A DNA stretch of 64,000 nucleotides from Acidobacteriota bacterium (GCA_003577145.1 QEUP01000003.1:1-64000); one strand, 5' to 3'; positions 35,438 to 45,600 are shown, counted from the stretch's first letter. Notes: generated by a model not told the origin, from the sequence alone. Made by a program: numbers and translations.

Positions 35438-37642
35438 ATGTCCGAGCCGTTGCACCGTGCCCTGGGGCTCACCGATGACGAGGCGGCCGAGATCGAGAGG
35501 ATCCTCGGTCGCCGGCCCAACTCCCTCGAGTTGGCCATGTACGCGGTGATGTGGTCCGAGCACTGCTCCTACAAGTCGTCCCGCCTCCATCTCCGCCGCC
35601 TCCCTACTGCAGGCGAGGGCGTGCTCGTGGGTCCGGGCGAGAACGCCGGCGTGGTGGACGTCGGCGACGGCATCGCCGTGGCGATGCGCATCGAGAGCCA
35701 CAATCACCCGTCGGCGATCGAGCCGTATCAGGGGGCAGCCACCGGCGTCGGCGGCATACTCCGGGACATCTTCACCATGGGCGCACGCCCCATCGCAGTC
35801 ATGGATCCGCTGCGCTTCGGTCCGCTCGACGACCCCCGCAGCCGCTGGATAGCCGAGGGCGTCGTCAGCGGGATCAGCGGCTACGGGAACTCCGTGGGAG
35901 TGCCCACCGTCGGAGGCGAAGCAGAGTTCGACGAGACCTATCGTGACAACCCCCTGGTGAACGTCTTCTGCCTCGGCGTGCTGCCGGTGGAGAACCTGGT
36001 GCTCGGCCGGGCCACAGGTGTGGGAAACCTGGCCGTGCTGGTGGGGGCGGGCACGGGCCGTGACGGCATCGGCGGAGTGAGCGTCCTGGCATCGGCCGGG
36101 TTCTCCGAGGGCGAGGACGAATCGGCCAAGCGTCCCAGCGTCCAGGTCGGTGACCCCTTCGAGGAGAAGCGGCTCATCGAGGCCTGCCTGGCCCTCTACG
36201 ACGCCGGGCTGGTCGTAGGCATCCAGGACCTCGGCGGTGCCGGGCTGACCTGCGCCACCAGCGAGACCGCCTCACGCGCCGGGATGGGGATGGACGTGGA
36301 CATATCCGCCGTGCGTCGCCGCGAGCCGGACATGGAGCCTTTCGAGGTCATGACCAGCGAGTCCCAGGAGAGGATGCTGGCCATAGTGACGCCCCAGGAC
36401 CTCGACGAAGTGCTGGCGGTGTGTCGCAAGTGGGAGGTATCGGCCGGCGTGATCGGCCGGGTGACGAGCGGCGGCTCACTGCGGGTCCTGGACGGCTTCG
36501 GCGGTGAGGTCCTCGCCGACATCCCGGCGGCGTCGCTCCATGACGACGCACCCTGCTATGACCGGCCCCGAACCCCGCCTGCCCGCGACGCGCAAGGTGA
36601 CGATCACGTCGCGACCACCGAAGGGGTCGACCTCGGCGAGGATCTGTTGGCCATGCTGTTGGACACCTCCTGGGTGTGGCGCCAGTACGACCACCAGCTC
36701 TTCCTCAACACCGTCCTCGGCCCCGGTTCCGACGCGACCCTGCTGCGCCTCAAGCACCCGCTCACGGGACGCGACACCGGTCGCGGGCTGGCTCTCACGA
36801 CGGACGGCAACCATCGCTGGTGCTCAGTGGATCCGCGCCAGGGGACGGCGATGGTGGTGGCCGAGGCGGTGATGAACCTGGCCACGGTCGGCGCACGGCC
36901 GGTGGCACTGGTCAACTGCTTGAACTTCGGGAACCCCGAGCACGGGGAGGTCATGTGGCAGCTCTCCGAGGCCATCGACGGCATGGCAGAGGCCTGCCGT
37001 GCCTTCGCCATACCGGTGGTCGGCGGCAACGTGAGCCTCTACAACGAGTCGGGAGGCGCCGACATCGCCCCCACCCCGGTCGTCGGGATGCTCGGTCTGG
37101 TCGATGGACTGGACGTCCCGCCACCGACGACGTCGTTGGTGGACGGTTCCCGACTGATCCTCATCGGCGACCACGTCGCCGCACTGGGTGGGTCCCGCTG
37201 GGCATTCGAACGTGGTCAGCGCGGTGGGCCGCTGCCACCGCTCGATCTGCGGGCTCATTCGCGCGTTGCCACCGCGGTCCGCGATCTGGTGAACGGCGGC
37301 CTGGTGAACAGCGTCCATGACGTGTCCGCCGGCGGTCTCGGGTTGTGCCTGGCCGAGATGGCGGTTCGGTCCGGTGTCGGGTTCAACGTCGCCGGCATCC
37401 ACGGCCTGGCTGAGCTGTTCGGCGAGTCGCCCTCGCGCTGTGTCGTGGGCGCCGACCCGGAACTGGCCGGCACCGTTCTCAGGGTGTGCGAGAGCGCTGG
37501 TGCACCCACGACCGAGCTGGGCTTTGCCGGTGGCGCCCACCTCCATGTCGAGGACCTCCTCGAAGTGAGCCTCACGGAGGCCTCGAGCAGGTATCACGAC
37601 CGGCTACCGTCTGCTCTCGGAGCGGGCACCACCCAAGGCTGA
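35438..37642 (+). CDS. purL: FGAM synthase large subunit (small-type PurL)
   Basis: A 734-residue ATP-dependent enzyme. The length and lack of a glutaminase domain mark the PurS/PurQ-dependent form. [12 protein letters not shown] near 35 is the catalytic His region; [24 protein letters not shown] is the first signature; [11 protein letters not shown] and [13 protein letters not shown] match the two nucleotide-binding halves. ATG at 35438 chosen; the frame opens earlier but without PurL likeness. Confidence 0.95.
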   Translation: MSEPLHRALGLTDDEAAEIERILGRRPNSLELAMYAVMWSEHCSYKSSRLHLRRLPTAGEGVLVGPGENAGVVDVGDGIAVAMRIESHNHPSAIEPYQGAATGVGGILRDIFTMGARPIAVMDPLRFGPLDDPRSRWIAEGVVSGISGYGNSVGVPTVGGEAEFDETYRDNPLVNVFCLGVLPVENLVLGRATGVGNLAVLVGAGTGRDGIGGVSVLASAGFSEGEDESAKRPSVQVGDPFEEKRLIEACLALYDAGLVVGIQDLGGAGLTCATSETASRAGMGMDVDISAVRRREPDMEPFEVMTSESQERMLAIVTPQDLDEVLAVCRKWEVSAGVIGRVTSGGSLRVLDGFGGEVLADIPAASLHDDAPCYDRPRTPPARDAQGDDHVATTEGVDLGEDLLAMLLDTSWVWRQYDHQLFLNTVLGPGSDATLLRLKHPLTGRDTGRGLALTTDGNHRWCSVDPRQGTAMVVAEAVMNLATVGARPVALVNCLNFGNPEHGEVMWQLSEAIDGMAEACRAFAIPVVGGNVSLYNESGGADIAPTPVVGMLGLVDGLDVPPPTTSLVDGSRLILIGDHVAALGGSRWAFERGQRGGPLPPLDLRAHSRVATAVRDLVNGGLVNSVHDVSAGGLGLCLAEMAVRSGVGFNVAGIHGLAELFGESPSRCVVGADPELAGTVLRVCESAGAPTTELGFAGGAHLHVEDLLEVSLTEASSRYHDRLPSALGAGTTQG

Positions 37643-37709
37643 CCGGGCTTGCTGCGAACGGCGGCCCCGTCAGCAGGAGTCCCCCACCCTCAGGAGCGTC
37701 ACCCCCCAG

Positions 37710-37931
37710 ATGGAAACCACCCGCACCCGCCGGTCCTCACTCGACAGCTGGCGCCTCACCCCCTACCTGCTGGCTGCCCTGATCCTGGTCCCGGCTCTTC
37801 TCCTCGTGGCCATAGCCCTCTTCGGAACCGAGGACAGCAGCGAGCAGCCGCCTGCTCCCGAGCAACCCGTGGCCACCACCGCCACCCCCCCCAGTAGTGA
37901 AGCCACCACGAGCGGAGAGATGTTCGGCTAA
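37710..37931 (+). CDS. Small single-pass membrane protein
   Basis: 73 residues: a short basic start, one hydrophobic helix (about 18-40) and a Pro/Thr/Ser/Glu-rich exported tail. No family recognised. It lies 67 bases after purL on the same strand and could be on its transcript. Codon-periodic GC looks acceptable, but small ORFs in this DNA can arise by chance. Confidence 0.45.
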   Translation: METTRTRRSSLDSWRLTPYLLAALILVPALLLVAIALFGTEDSSEQPPAPEQPVATTATPPSSEATTSGEMFG

Positions 37932-38134
37932 CATCAGCTCAGCAGATGACGGCTATCTGAGACCGAGAGATCTGGAGGGCGATCTCAAGGCAAGCGGCGG
38001 ACCGACCGATGGGGAGATCACCGTCGGTTGGTCGGGTCAATCGGGAACCTGGAGCAACCGGAGGGCATCCAAACCAAGCAGAGCAGCAACAACGAAGCCA
38101 CCCCGCGAGGGCGGGGGAGAGAGGGTGATCATCG

Positions 38135-38323
38135 ATGACGGCTCATGTTGGAGACGTAGGGCGGGCCGGAATCGAAGGGCTGGCCGCATCACCTGGCGCA
38201 GTGGCGGAGTGCCGGGAGCAGATCGCGGTGCCCCGCGGTGGGGCAGTGGCGGTCCTCGCTGCCGGCGTGGCACTCAGCTGGTTGGCCATCATCGCCACCC
38301 TCCTCGTGTACGTGCTGATCTGA
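38135..38323 (+). CDS. Possible small tail-anchored membrane protein
   Basis: 62 residues with a soluble first half and a C-terminal hydrophobic helix (VAVLAAGVALSWLAIIATLL). A purine-rich GGAGAGAGG stretch lies just upstream of the ATG. No family recognised. The 200 bases before it hold only an imperfect inverted repeat around 38000-38034. Confidence 0.35.
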   Translation: MTAHVGDVGRAGIEGLAASPGAVAECREQIAVPRGGAVAVLAAGVALSWLAIIATLLVYVLI

Positions 38324-38351
38324 GGCGGCGGTCCCTCTTCGCCGATCGGCC

Positions 38352-40517
38352 TCAGCCGATCTCCAGCCGGGGCACCCAGCGCAACCACTTCGGGAACCAC
38401 CACGCCGCCCTCTTCACCAAATGGAGGGTCGACGGCACGATCATCAGCCGGACGAGCAGCGCGTCGAGCAGTATCGCCACCGCCAGGCCGAAACCGAGCT
38501 GCTTGATGGTGGGGGAAGGGTTGGTGGCGAAGGCGAGGAACACCGACGCCATGATCAACGCCGCAGAGGTGATCACGTGCCCGGTGGTTGCAAGCCCGCG
38601 CGTGACCGCCTCACCGGCATCGTCGAGGTCGTCGAACTCCTCCCGCACCCGGCTCACGAGGAAGACCTCGTAGTCGAGGGACAAACCGAAGAGGATCGCG
38701 AACAACATCAACGGCAGGAAGGACTCGATCGGGACCGTCTGCTGCAGCGCGATGACATCCCGCAGCCACCCCCACTGGAAGACGGCGACGACGACTCCGT
38801 AGGCGGCCAGGAAGGACAGGAGTGTCAGCAGCATGGCCTTGAGGGGCACGACGATCGACCTGAAGGCCACGAGGAGCAGGAGGAAGGCAGCAGCGAGGAC
38901 CGAGGCGACGAACATGGGCAGCCCGGCGCTGATCTTGTCGGTGAAGTCGATCAGTTCGGCGGTCTCGCCTCCGACGAGGACCTCCTCTTGCGCCAGGGTG
39001 GTTCCCTTGACGGCGTCGGGTAGCACGTCGTCGCGCAGCTTCTCGACCAGCTCGGTGGTTGCCGGATCGTCCGGCCCCGTGTCGGGGATGACTTCGATGA
39101 CGCCGATCTCCTTGTTCTGGCTCACGTCGGCCTCAGTTGCCGTCGATACGTCCTCGGTGTTTCGCAACGCCTCGGGGACGGTGATCTCGAGAGCTCGGAG
39201 CACGTCGGCTTCGTTGTCGGTGGTGAGCTCCGGTAGCTCGACCACGACCAGCAAGGGCCCGTTCTGACCTGGGCCGAACCCCTCGGCGAGGAGGTCGTAA
39301 GCCTGGCGTTGGGTGAGGTTCGTGGGCTGGCTGCCGTCGTCGATGATGCCGAGCTGGGCGCTGGTGAAGGGGATCGCCAGGACAACCAGGAGGGCTACCG
39401 GGAGGAGGAGGAAGACCCGGGGATGCCTGGCGTCGAGGCCCGCCCAGCGGGACCAGACCCCTTCCTTGCCGACCTGATCCAGCTTGCCCCACGGGAGGCT
39501 GAGCTTCTCTATGCGGCGTCCGATGAGCCCGAGCAGCGCCGGTAGGAGCGTCAGGGCGGCGGCGACGGTGATGAGGACGAACATCGCCGTGGTGAACCCC
39601 AGGGACGACACGTACGGGACCCCGATGATGAACAGAGCCGAAGCGGCAACCGACACCGTGATGCCGGCGAAGAGCACCGCCTTGCCCGATGTGGCCACGG
39701 CTCGCCCGATTGCGTCGTGTGGATCCTCTCCGGCGGCCAGCCGCTGCCGGAACCGGTTGGTGATGAGCAGCGAGTAGTCGATGCCCACCCCGAGGCCGAG
39801 CATCGTGCCGAGGATCGGGTTGACTGTGCCGATGGTGAAGAAGTGCTCGAGGACGGCCAGGGCCGAGAGGCTCGTACCGAGGGCGACGAGGGCGACGGTG
39901 AGGGGCATCAAGGTGAAGACGAGCGACCCGAACGAGAGCACGAGGATGAGCAGCGCCAGGCCGACGCTGATCTCGTCGGCGTACTCAGCGAGACCACCGG
40001 TGTCCGGGTTGAGGAAGTCCACGACCTCGCCTCCGTACTGGACCTCCAAGCCGGCGCCGGTGGCCGGATCGGCAGCCTTCTGCATCTCGTCGAAGGTCTC
40101 GGGGGTCAACACGTCGAAGTCCGTCACGTCGAAGGAGACGGTGACGAAGGAGATCGTCTTGTCCTTCGACACGTTGTTCGCCAGATAGGGGTCTCCCGTC
40201 GGGTCGGTCACCTCGGCGACGTGGTCGATCTTCTCGAGGTTCGCGACGGTCTCGCCGATCACCTGCGCGGTCGCTTCGTCGGTGACCTGCCCCGACTTCG
40301 CGTGGAACACGACCGTGGCTGTGGGGTCGGCGAATGCAGGTATGTCGTCCTCGGTGAGGTCGAGAGCCTCCTGGGATTCGGTTCCCGGGACCGTGAACAC
40401 GTCACGGGTCTGGTGGTCGAGGCGGCCGCTGAGGAAGATCAGGGCGGCGAGCAGGATGATCCAGAAGGCGATGACCCACCAGTGATGGCGGGCCATGAAC
40501 CGCGCGAAGCGCTCCAT
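38352..40517 (-). CDS. MMPL-family RND transporter
   Basis: A 721-residue membrane transporter with two repeats, each of one helix, a large extracytoplasmic domain and five further helices. GLGVGIDYSLLITNRFRQRLAAGEDP near residue 225 and LSLDYEVFLVSRVREE near 610 are the MMPL signature in each half, with Asp in the proton-relay helices. Such proteins export lipids, antibiotics or other hydrophobic molecules. ATG at 40517; the extra upstream frame overlaps purF and is rejected. Divergent from purF. Confidence 0.93.
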   Translation of the reverse strand: MERFARFMARHHWWVIAFWIILLAALIFLSGRLDHQTRDVFTVPGTESQEALDLTEDDIPAFADPTATVVFHAKSGQVTDEATAQVIGETVANLEKIDHVAEVTDPTGDPYLANNVSKDKTISFVTVSFDVTDFDVLTPETFDEMQKAADPATGAGLEVQYGGEVVDFLNPDTGGLAEYADEISVGLALLILVLSFGSLVFTLMPLTVALVALGTSLSALAVLEHFFTIGTVNPILGTMLGLGVGIDYSLLITNRFRQRLAAGEDPHDAIGRAVATSGKAVLFAGITVSVAASALFIIGVPYVSSLGFTTAMFVLITVAAALTLLPALLGLIGRRIEKLSLPWGKLDQVGKEGVWSRWAGLDARHPRVFLLLPVALLVVLAIPFTSAQLGIIDDGSQPTNLTQRQAYDLLAEGFGPGQNGPLLVVVELPELTTDNEADVLRALEITVPEALRNTEDVSTATEADVSQNKEIGVIEVIPDTGPDDPATTELVEKLRDDVLPDAVKGTTLAQEEVLVGGETAELIDFTDKISAGLPMFVASVLAAAFLLLLVAFRSIVVPLKAMLLTLLSFLAAYGVVVAVFQWGWLRDVIALQQTVPIESFLPLMLFAILFGLSLDYEVFLVSRVREEFDDLDDAGEAVTRGLATTGHVITSAALIMASVFLAFATNPSPTIKQLGFGLAVAILLDALLVRLMIVPSTLHLVKRAAWWFPKWLRWVPRLEIG

Positions 40518-40570
40518 CGGCGAGACGGTAGTCGCCGGTTGTTCTTCGCTGGTCGTTCTTTGCCTCGCGG

Positions 40571-42145
40571 ATGTGCGACCATGAAGCCGTGGGCAACCCC
40601 CGTATCCACCAGCCCGCCGGCCTCGGCTGCGACGCCGACACTCCGAAGGAGGCCTGCGGCGTCTACGGCGTCTACGCGCCGGGGCAACCGGTGGCACACT
40701 TGATCTACCTGGGTCTCTATGCGCTACAGCATCGCGGCCAGGAATCGGCCGGCATGGCCGTGAGCGACGGCGAGACCCTCACCGTCGTCAGGGACATGGG
40801 ACTGGTGTCCAACGCCTTCGACGACCGCACCCTTGCCGCGCTCGAAGGCCATCTCGGGATCGGGCACAACCGCTACTCGACTACGGGGTCGAGCACCTGG
40901 CGGAACGCTCAACCGGTCTACCGCGACGTCGGCGACGTGGAGTTCGCACTCGGTCACAACGGCAACCTCGTGAACACCGCCGAGCTGGCCGACCGGGCCG
41001 GCATGCTTCCCGGCACTGCCACCAGCGACACCGACCTCGTCGCCGAGCTGCTGAGCGCAGAGATCCTTGCCAGGGACGACCTGCGCAGCGACGGCCGCGA
41101 GCTCGAGCTGGCGCTCATGGAGGTCCTGCCGTGCCTGGAGGGCGCCTTCTCGTTCGTGCTGGCAGACCAGGCACACGTGATCGGTGTTCGCGACCCCCAC
41201 GGGTTCCGGCCGCTGTGCCTCGGACGCCTCGACAACGGCTGGGTGCTGGCTTCGGAGACCCCCGCCCTCGACACGGTCGGTGCGACCTTCATCCGCGAGC
41301 TCGACCCCGGCGAGATGGTCATGATCGACGCGACCGGCGTCAGGTCGGTTCATCCCTTCGCGGCGAGCAGGGTGGACCCGAGGCTTTGCCTCTTCGAGTT
41401 CGTCTACTTCGCCCGCCCCGACAGCACCCTCTATGGTCAGAACGTCCATCAAGCTCGGGTACGCATGGGTGGAAGGCTCGCCCAGCAGTCAAGCGTCGAT
41501 GCAGACCTCGTGATGGGTGTTCCCGAGTCGGGCATTCCCGCAGCCGAGGGGTACGCCCTCGAGAGCGGTATCCCGTTCGGGCACGGTCTGGTGAAGAACC
41601 GCTACATCGGCCGCACCTTCATCGCCCCCAGCCAGGAGATGAGGGCGCTGGGAGTGCGGATGAAGCTCAACGTCTTGAAGGACAACGTGCAGGGCAAACG
41701 CCTCGTCGTGGTCGACGATTCCATCGTCAGGGGCACCACGACGAAGGCGATGATAGGAATGCTGCGCCAGGCGGGGGCGTCGGAGGTGCACCTCCGGGTC
41801 TCCTCGCCTCCTTATCGCTGGCCGTGCTTCTACGGAATGGACACCGGGACCCGCGGGGAGCTCCTCGCGGCGAACATGGAGGTCGAGGAGATCCGCCGCT
41901 ACCTCGATGTCGACACGCTGGCGTACCTGACGCTCGATCGGTTGATCGAAGCGACCGGTGCGGTGGGAGCAGGCTTCTGCACCGCCTGCCTCACCGGCGT
42001 GTATCCCGTCGAGGTCCCGGTGGACCTGAGCAAGGGGGTGCTGGAGCGGGGAGAGGCTCAGCAGGTGGAGGGCGGCAGGTCCGCTCCGCTGCTCCCCACC
42101 GAGCAGCGAGGCCTCCCCGCCGACCAGGCCCGTCGAGAGTCCTGA
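40571..42145 (+). CDS. purF: Amidophosphoribosyltransferase
   Basis: A 524-residue enzyme catalysing the first committed step of purine synthesis. A short propeptide precedes EACGVYGVYAPG, whose Cys becomes the N-terminal nucleophile after cleavage. GLYALQHRGQESAG is the glutaminase motif, VVVDDSIVRGTTTK the PRPP loop, and GFCTACLTGVYP suggests the Fe-S cysteines of the Bacillus-type enzyme. Start is ATG at 40571 or GTG at 40589. Thirteen bases before purM. Confidence 0.95.
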   Translation: MCDHEAVGNPRIHQPAGLGCDADTPKEACGVYGVYAPGQPVAHLIYLGLYALQHRGQESAGMAVSDGETLTVVRDMGLVSNAFDDRTLAALEGHLGIGHNRYSTTGSSTWRNAQPVYRDVGDVEFALGHNGNLVNTAELADRAGMLPGTATSDTDLVAELLSAEILARDDLRSDGRELELALMEVLPCLEGAFSFVLADQAHVIGVRDPHGFRPLCLGRLDNGWVLASETPALDTVGATFIRELDPGEMVMIDATGVRSVHPFAASRVDPRLCLFEFVYFARPDSTLYGQNVHQARVRMGGRLAQQSSVDADLVMGVPESGIPAAEGYALESGIPFGHGLVKNRYIGRTFIAPSQEMRALGVRMKLNVLKDNVQGKRLVVVDDSIVRGTTTKAMIGMLRQAGASEVHLRVSSPPYRWPCFYGMDTGTRGELLAANMEVEEIRRYLDVDTLAYLTLDRLIEATGAVGAGFCTACLTGVYPVEVPVDLSKGVLERGEAQQVEGGRSAPLLPTEQRGLPADQARRES

Positions 42146-42157
42146 GGGGCGGGGCGC

Positions 42158-43192
42158 TTGGGCGAGACCTACGAGAGGGCCGGAGTGTCGATCGCCGCCG
42201 GCGAGGAGGCGGTGGAGAAGATAAGGGAGCAGGTGCGGTCGACGTTCCGGTCCGAGGTCATCGGCGACATCGGTGGTTTCGGTGGTCTCTTCGCGTTTCC
42301 CCAGGACCGCTACCGCGAGCCGGTTCTCGTCTCGTCAACCGATGGTGTCGGCACCAAGGCGCTCGTGGCGCAGGCGACCGGCAGGTTCGAGACGATAGGG
42401 ATCGACCTCGTAGCCATGAGCGTGGACGACATCGTCTGCCAGGGCGCCGAGCCGCTGTTCTTCCTCGACTACATCGCCGTCGGGCGGCTCGACCCGAACC
42501 ACATCAAGCAGCTCGTCACCGGTGTCGCCGAGGGTTGCCGCCAGGCCGGGTGCGCTCTCATAGGAGGTGAGATGGCCGAGCACCCCGGCGCCATGGAACC
42601 GGGCGAGTTCGATCTCGTCGGAGTTGCCGTCGGTGTCGTGGAACGAGATCGGCTCATCACCGGCGACGCCGTCACCGAGGGAGACATCCTCATCGGCCTT
42701 CCCTCGCCGGGGCTGCGGTCCAACGGCTACTCACTGGCGCGACGCCTGTACTTCGACGTCGCCGGCCGTGGTCTCGACGACCCCGCCTTCGAGGGGGAGC
42801 GCGGCCACACCGTTGCCGAGGAGCTGCTTCAACCGTCGGTGATCTACGCGGCCTCGATCGTGCAGCTCGTCGGGGAGGTCGAGGTACACGGCGTCGCCCA
42901 CATCACCGGCGGTGGCATTCCCGCCAACCTCGAACGGCTGCTTGGCCGCCACGTCGACGCCGTGGTCGATCCCCGCAGCTGGGAGACACCCCGTGTCTTC
43001 CGGGAGTTGCAGCGGATCGGCGACGTTGACGACGACGAGATGCGGGCCGTGTTCAATCTGGGTGTCGGCATGATCGTGGTGGTACCGGAGAACGTCACCC
43101 ATCATGCGCTGGACCTCCTGCGCAGCGCCGGCCACCGCGCCGTGAGGATCGGCGAGATCACATCGGGAAGCGGCGGGGTTCGTTTCTCCTGA
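42158..43192 (+). CDS. purM: Phosphoribosylformylglycinamidine cyclo-ligase (AIR synthetase)
   Basis: A 344-residue ATP-dependent enzyme closing the imidazole ring. TYERAGVSIAAGEEAV starts the protein; FGGLFAFPQ, VSSTDGVGTKALVA, LIGGEMAEHPG and HITGGGIPANLERLL are the family motifs. TTG start at 42158, close behind purF, so likely one transcript. Confidence 0.95.
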   Translation: MGETYERAGVSIAAGEEAVEKIREQVRSTFRSEVIGDIGGFGGLFAFPQDRYREPVLVSSTDGVGTKALVAQATGRFETIGIDLVAMSVDDIVCQGAEPLFFLDYIAVGRLDPNHIKQLVTGVAEGCRQAGCALIGGEMAEHPGAMEPGEFDLVGVAVGVVERDRLITGDAVTEGDILIGLPSPGLRSNGYSLARRLYFDVAGRGLDDPAFEGERGHTVAEELLQPSVIYAASIVQLVGEVEVHGVAHITGGGIPANLERLLGRHVDAVVDPRSWETPRVFRELQRIGDVDDDEMRAVFNLGVGMIVVVPENVTHHALDLLRSAGHRAVRIGEITSGSGGVRFS

Positions 43193-43203
43193 CGCCCTTT
43201 TGT

Positions 43204-43227
43204 GGCAACTTGGTGCATGGAGGCGTC
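43204..43227 (+). promoter_or_regulatory. Possible ECF-type promoter before the sigma factor gene
   Basis: GGCAACTT at 43204 and CGTC at 43224 resemble the -35 and -10 boxes that many actinobacterial ECF sigma factors use to drive their own genes. The spacing is a little short, so support is weak. Confidence 0.25.
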
Positions 43228-43250
43228 GCCCTCGTGCGTCAGTAGATGTG

Positions 43251-43769
43251 ATGAGTCGACCTCGGGTCACAGCTGAGGAGAGAGTTGTCGAGCCGGACGC
43301 CGGTTCCGGCTTCGATCCGTTCTACCGATCTCAGTACGCCTCGATGGTGCGGCTCGCGTACCTGATGACCGGATCCGCCGCGACCGCCGAAGAGCTCGTA
43401 CAGGAGTCCTTCCTCAGGGTGCACCAGCGGTGGGCCACCGTGGCCCATCCGACTGCGTACACTCGCCGTGCTGTTGTCAACGCCTGCCGGAGTCACAACC
43501 GGCGGCGCCGGGTCGAGGAGCGGCACCGACGCCGGGTGGACGAGCAGGTGATCGATCTCGACGCCGACGAGCTGTCAGACGCCTTGGCGGCACTCTCCTA
43601 CCGGCAGCGTGCGGCGATAGTCCTGCGCTTCTACCTCGACCTCGGCGAGAAGGAGATAGCCGAAGCTCTCGGCTGCCGCCTGGGAACAGTCGGTCCTCTC
43701 ATCACCCGTGGCCTGGCCCAGCTCCGTGGCGCGTTGGCCGATGAAACCTCGACCGGGAGGACTCAGTGA
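43251..43769 (+). CDS. ECF-type RNA polymerase sigma factor
   Basis: A 172-residue sigma factor of the SigE-like actinobacterial type. Region 2 is FYRSQYASMVRLAYLMTG to EELVQESFLRVHQRW; region 4 is LSYRQRAAIVLRFYLDL with the helix-turn-helix KEIAEALGCRLGTVGPLITR. ATG at 43251 chosen. Its stop overlaps the start of the membrane protein gene after it, the usual arrangement for a sigma/anti-sigma pair. Confidence 0.9.
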   Translation: MSRPRVTAEERVVEPDAGSGFDPFYRSQYASMVRLAYLMTGSAATAEELVQESFLRVHQRWATVAHPTAYTRRAVVNACRSHNRRRRVEERHRRRVDEQVIDLDADELSDALAALSYRQRAAIVLRFYLDLGEKEIAEALGCRLGTVGPLITRGLAQLRGALADETSTGRTQ

Positions 43770-44515
43770 TGGCTCACGACGTCATCGACTTCGAGGACGA
43801 GCTGAGGGAACTGCTGCAAGCGAGGGCGAACAGCCTGGCAGTGGCCGATCCACCGCCGATCGATGCCGTCACCTTCGCTCGACCGGCCCCCACCCGTGTC
43901 AGCCGTCACCGCGTGCCGCTCCTCGTAGTGGCGGCGGTTGCCGCTGTCGCGCTCCTCGTCGTCGCGGCGGTCTTGTTCACGAGCGAGGACGGCGAGGTGG
44001 TCACGACGGACAACGCGGGAGAAACCGTCGAGGGCGACGGGAATGCGACACCGGAGAGCGCGCCCGAGCCGGTCATGGTGCCGGTGGAGGATGCCCCATT
44101 GGTCGGGGACGGGTATCCACTGGTTGAACAGATCTTCCCGACGCCCCCCTGCAGCGACTTGCTGCCTTTCAGCTACACGCTCCTGCCCGAGGGCTTCGGT
44201 AGCCAACTGCTGGGTTGGGACCCGGCGGAGAACGTGCTCGACGAGGCGGGCCTGGTCCTGCCGCCGGAGGGGTACGACTTCTCGGTGGTCCACGTTGCCG
44301 CCGGCCCCGACCGCCACATCGCGATGACAAGGGCAGGTGTCGGTGGAGGCAGCCCCACCGAAGTCGCTGATCCGGTCCTCACCGTGACCCTGGAGGGTGT
44401 CGACTACTTCCTGCGTGGAGTCGGCGTCACCGAGGCCGAGTTGGCGGCCTTCGGGGAGGGCCTCGTCGTCTGCGAACAGTCGGCACCGGCGACAGCCACC
44501 CGTCCCGGCAGTTGA
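43769..44515 (+). CDS. Probable membrane-bound anti-sigma factor
   Basis: A 248-residue protein with a cytoplasmic N-terminus (FEDELRELLQARANSLAV, an anti-sigma-like helix), one membrane helix around 50-72, an acidic linker and an external domain of about 150 residues with three Cys. No zinc-binding HxxxCxxC is present, so it is not a ZAS protein. Its role is inferred from overlap with the ECF gene. GTG at 43766 is an alternative start. Confidence 0.7.
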   Translation: MAHDVIDFEDELRELLQARANSLAVADPPPIDAVTFARPAPTRVSRHRVPLLVVAAVAAVALLVVAAVLFTSEDGEVVTTDNAGETVEGDGNATPESAPEPVMVPVEDAPLVGDGYPLVEQIFPTPPCSDLLPFSYTLLPEGFGSQLLGWDPAENVLDEAGLVLPPEGYDFSVVHVAAGPDRHIAMTRAGVGGGSPTEVADPVLTVTLEGVDYFLRGVGVTEAELAAFGEGLVVCEQSAPATATRPGS

Positions 44516-44539
44516 CCGACCGGGGTGACCTCCCCCTTG

Positions 44540-44848
44540 TCAGTCGAGCCAGCCGATACGGCACCAGCTGCGGCTGCGGCATTCCGGGCATCGCATCCAG
44601 CGGCTGTAGGTTCGCCCCGGCAACCACACGGAGAACATCGCCAGGCGAACACCGACATCGGCGAGTGATCGCCGGGTGCGCACCCCGCAACCCGAGCAGT
44701 CGACCACGACGGTGCCGGGCCGGCGCTTGGCTGCCGAGAACAGCGCCTGCCTGCCGTCCTCGGTGGGCCCGGCGCTGATGACGTCCGGTGGAGCGCTCAC
44801 CGGAGTCTCGAACAGCGCCCGCTTGCCCTGGGGGTCGCCGGAGGTCAT
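44540..44848 (-). CDS. Small zinc-ribbon protein coupled to ParA
   Basis: 102 residues. Two Cys pairs, VDCSGCGVRTRR and MRCPECRSRSWC, about 35 residues apart, form a likely zinc ribbon. The N-terminus is unstructured. Its ATG overlaps the parA stop (ATGA), so the two are translated together. It may adapt ParA to a DNA or protein target, in place of ParB; this is inference. Confidence 0.7.
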   Translation of the reverse strand: MTSGDPQGKRALFETPVSAPPDVISAGPTEDGRQALFSAAKRRPGTVVVDCSGCGVRTRRSLADVGVRLAMFSVWLPGRTYSRWMRCPECRSRSWCRIGWLD

Positions 44849-45600
44849 CACGCGACCTCGAGCGTGGATGCCAGGGCCCTGTAGGCCTCCGCCCCCTTCG
44901 AAGAGGGCGCATGTTCCAGCACGCAGCGACCGGTCTCGGGTGCCTCGGCGACCTTCACCGACTTCGGAACGGGTGGCTGCAGCACAGTCAGCCCGTAGCT
45001 TGATTCCACATCTGCGATGACACGCCTCGCGAGGTTTGTCCGGCTGTCGAACATGGTGGCCACCACGCCCCGTACCCGTAGCTCGGGGTTGGTGTAGGAA
45101 CGGACGTCGTCGATGGTCTCGAGCAGTTGGCCCACGCCTCGATGGCTCAGCGTCTCGCACTGGAGCGGGACGATCACCTCCCTCGCAGCGGTCAAGCCGT
45201 TGATCGTGAGGATGCCCAGCGAGGGCGGGCAGTCGATCAGGACCACGTCATAGCACGAGAGCAGAGGCTCGATGGCCCTCCGGAGCGCATACTCCCGTCC
45301 TGTCTTGGTGAGCAGGTGGACCTCGGCTCCGGCCAGGTCGATGGTGCTGGGCAGAACCGTCAGGTCGCCGACGGTGAGAGCGATCTGATCGGCGCCGGCC
45401 CGGCGCAGCATCACGTCGTGCAGCGACAGGTCGAGTCGCTCGGGGTCGATGCCGAGCGAGTAGGTGAGGCACGCTTGCGGATCGAGGTCGACCAGCAGGA
45501 CGCGCTTGCCCACCGACCCCAGGGCGGACCCGAGGGAGTGGACGGTGGTGGTCTTGGCGACCCCACCCTTTTGGTTAGCCACCGCGATGACCCGAGACAT
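44848..45600 (-). CDS. ParA/Soj-family partitioning ATPase
   Basis: A 250-residue MinD/ParA ATPase. ANQKGGVAKTTTVHSLG near residue 8 is the deviant Walker A with both lysines; LLVDLDPQACLTYSLG and LIDCPPSLGILTING complete the nucleotide site. It binds DNA non-specifically and positions cargo. No parB is adjacent; the partner is the zinc-ribbon gene. The chromosome's main parAB is normally near the origin, so this is probably an orphan ParA. ATG at 45600 gives the standard N-terminus. Confidence 0.9.
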   Translation of the reverse strand: MSRVIAVANQKGGVAKTTTVHSLGSALGSVGKRVLLVDLDPQACLTYSLGIDPERLDLSLHDVMLRRAGADQIALTVGDLTVLPSTIDLAGAEVHLLTKTGREYALRRAIEPLLSCYDVVLIDCPPSLGILTINGLTAAREVIVPLQCETLSHRGVGQLLETIDDVRSYTNPELRVRGVVATMFDSRTNLARRVIADVESSYGLTVLQPPVPKSVKVAEAPETGRCVLEHAPSSKGAEAYRALASTLEVA

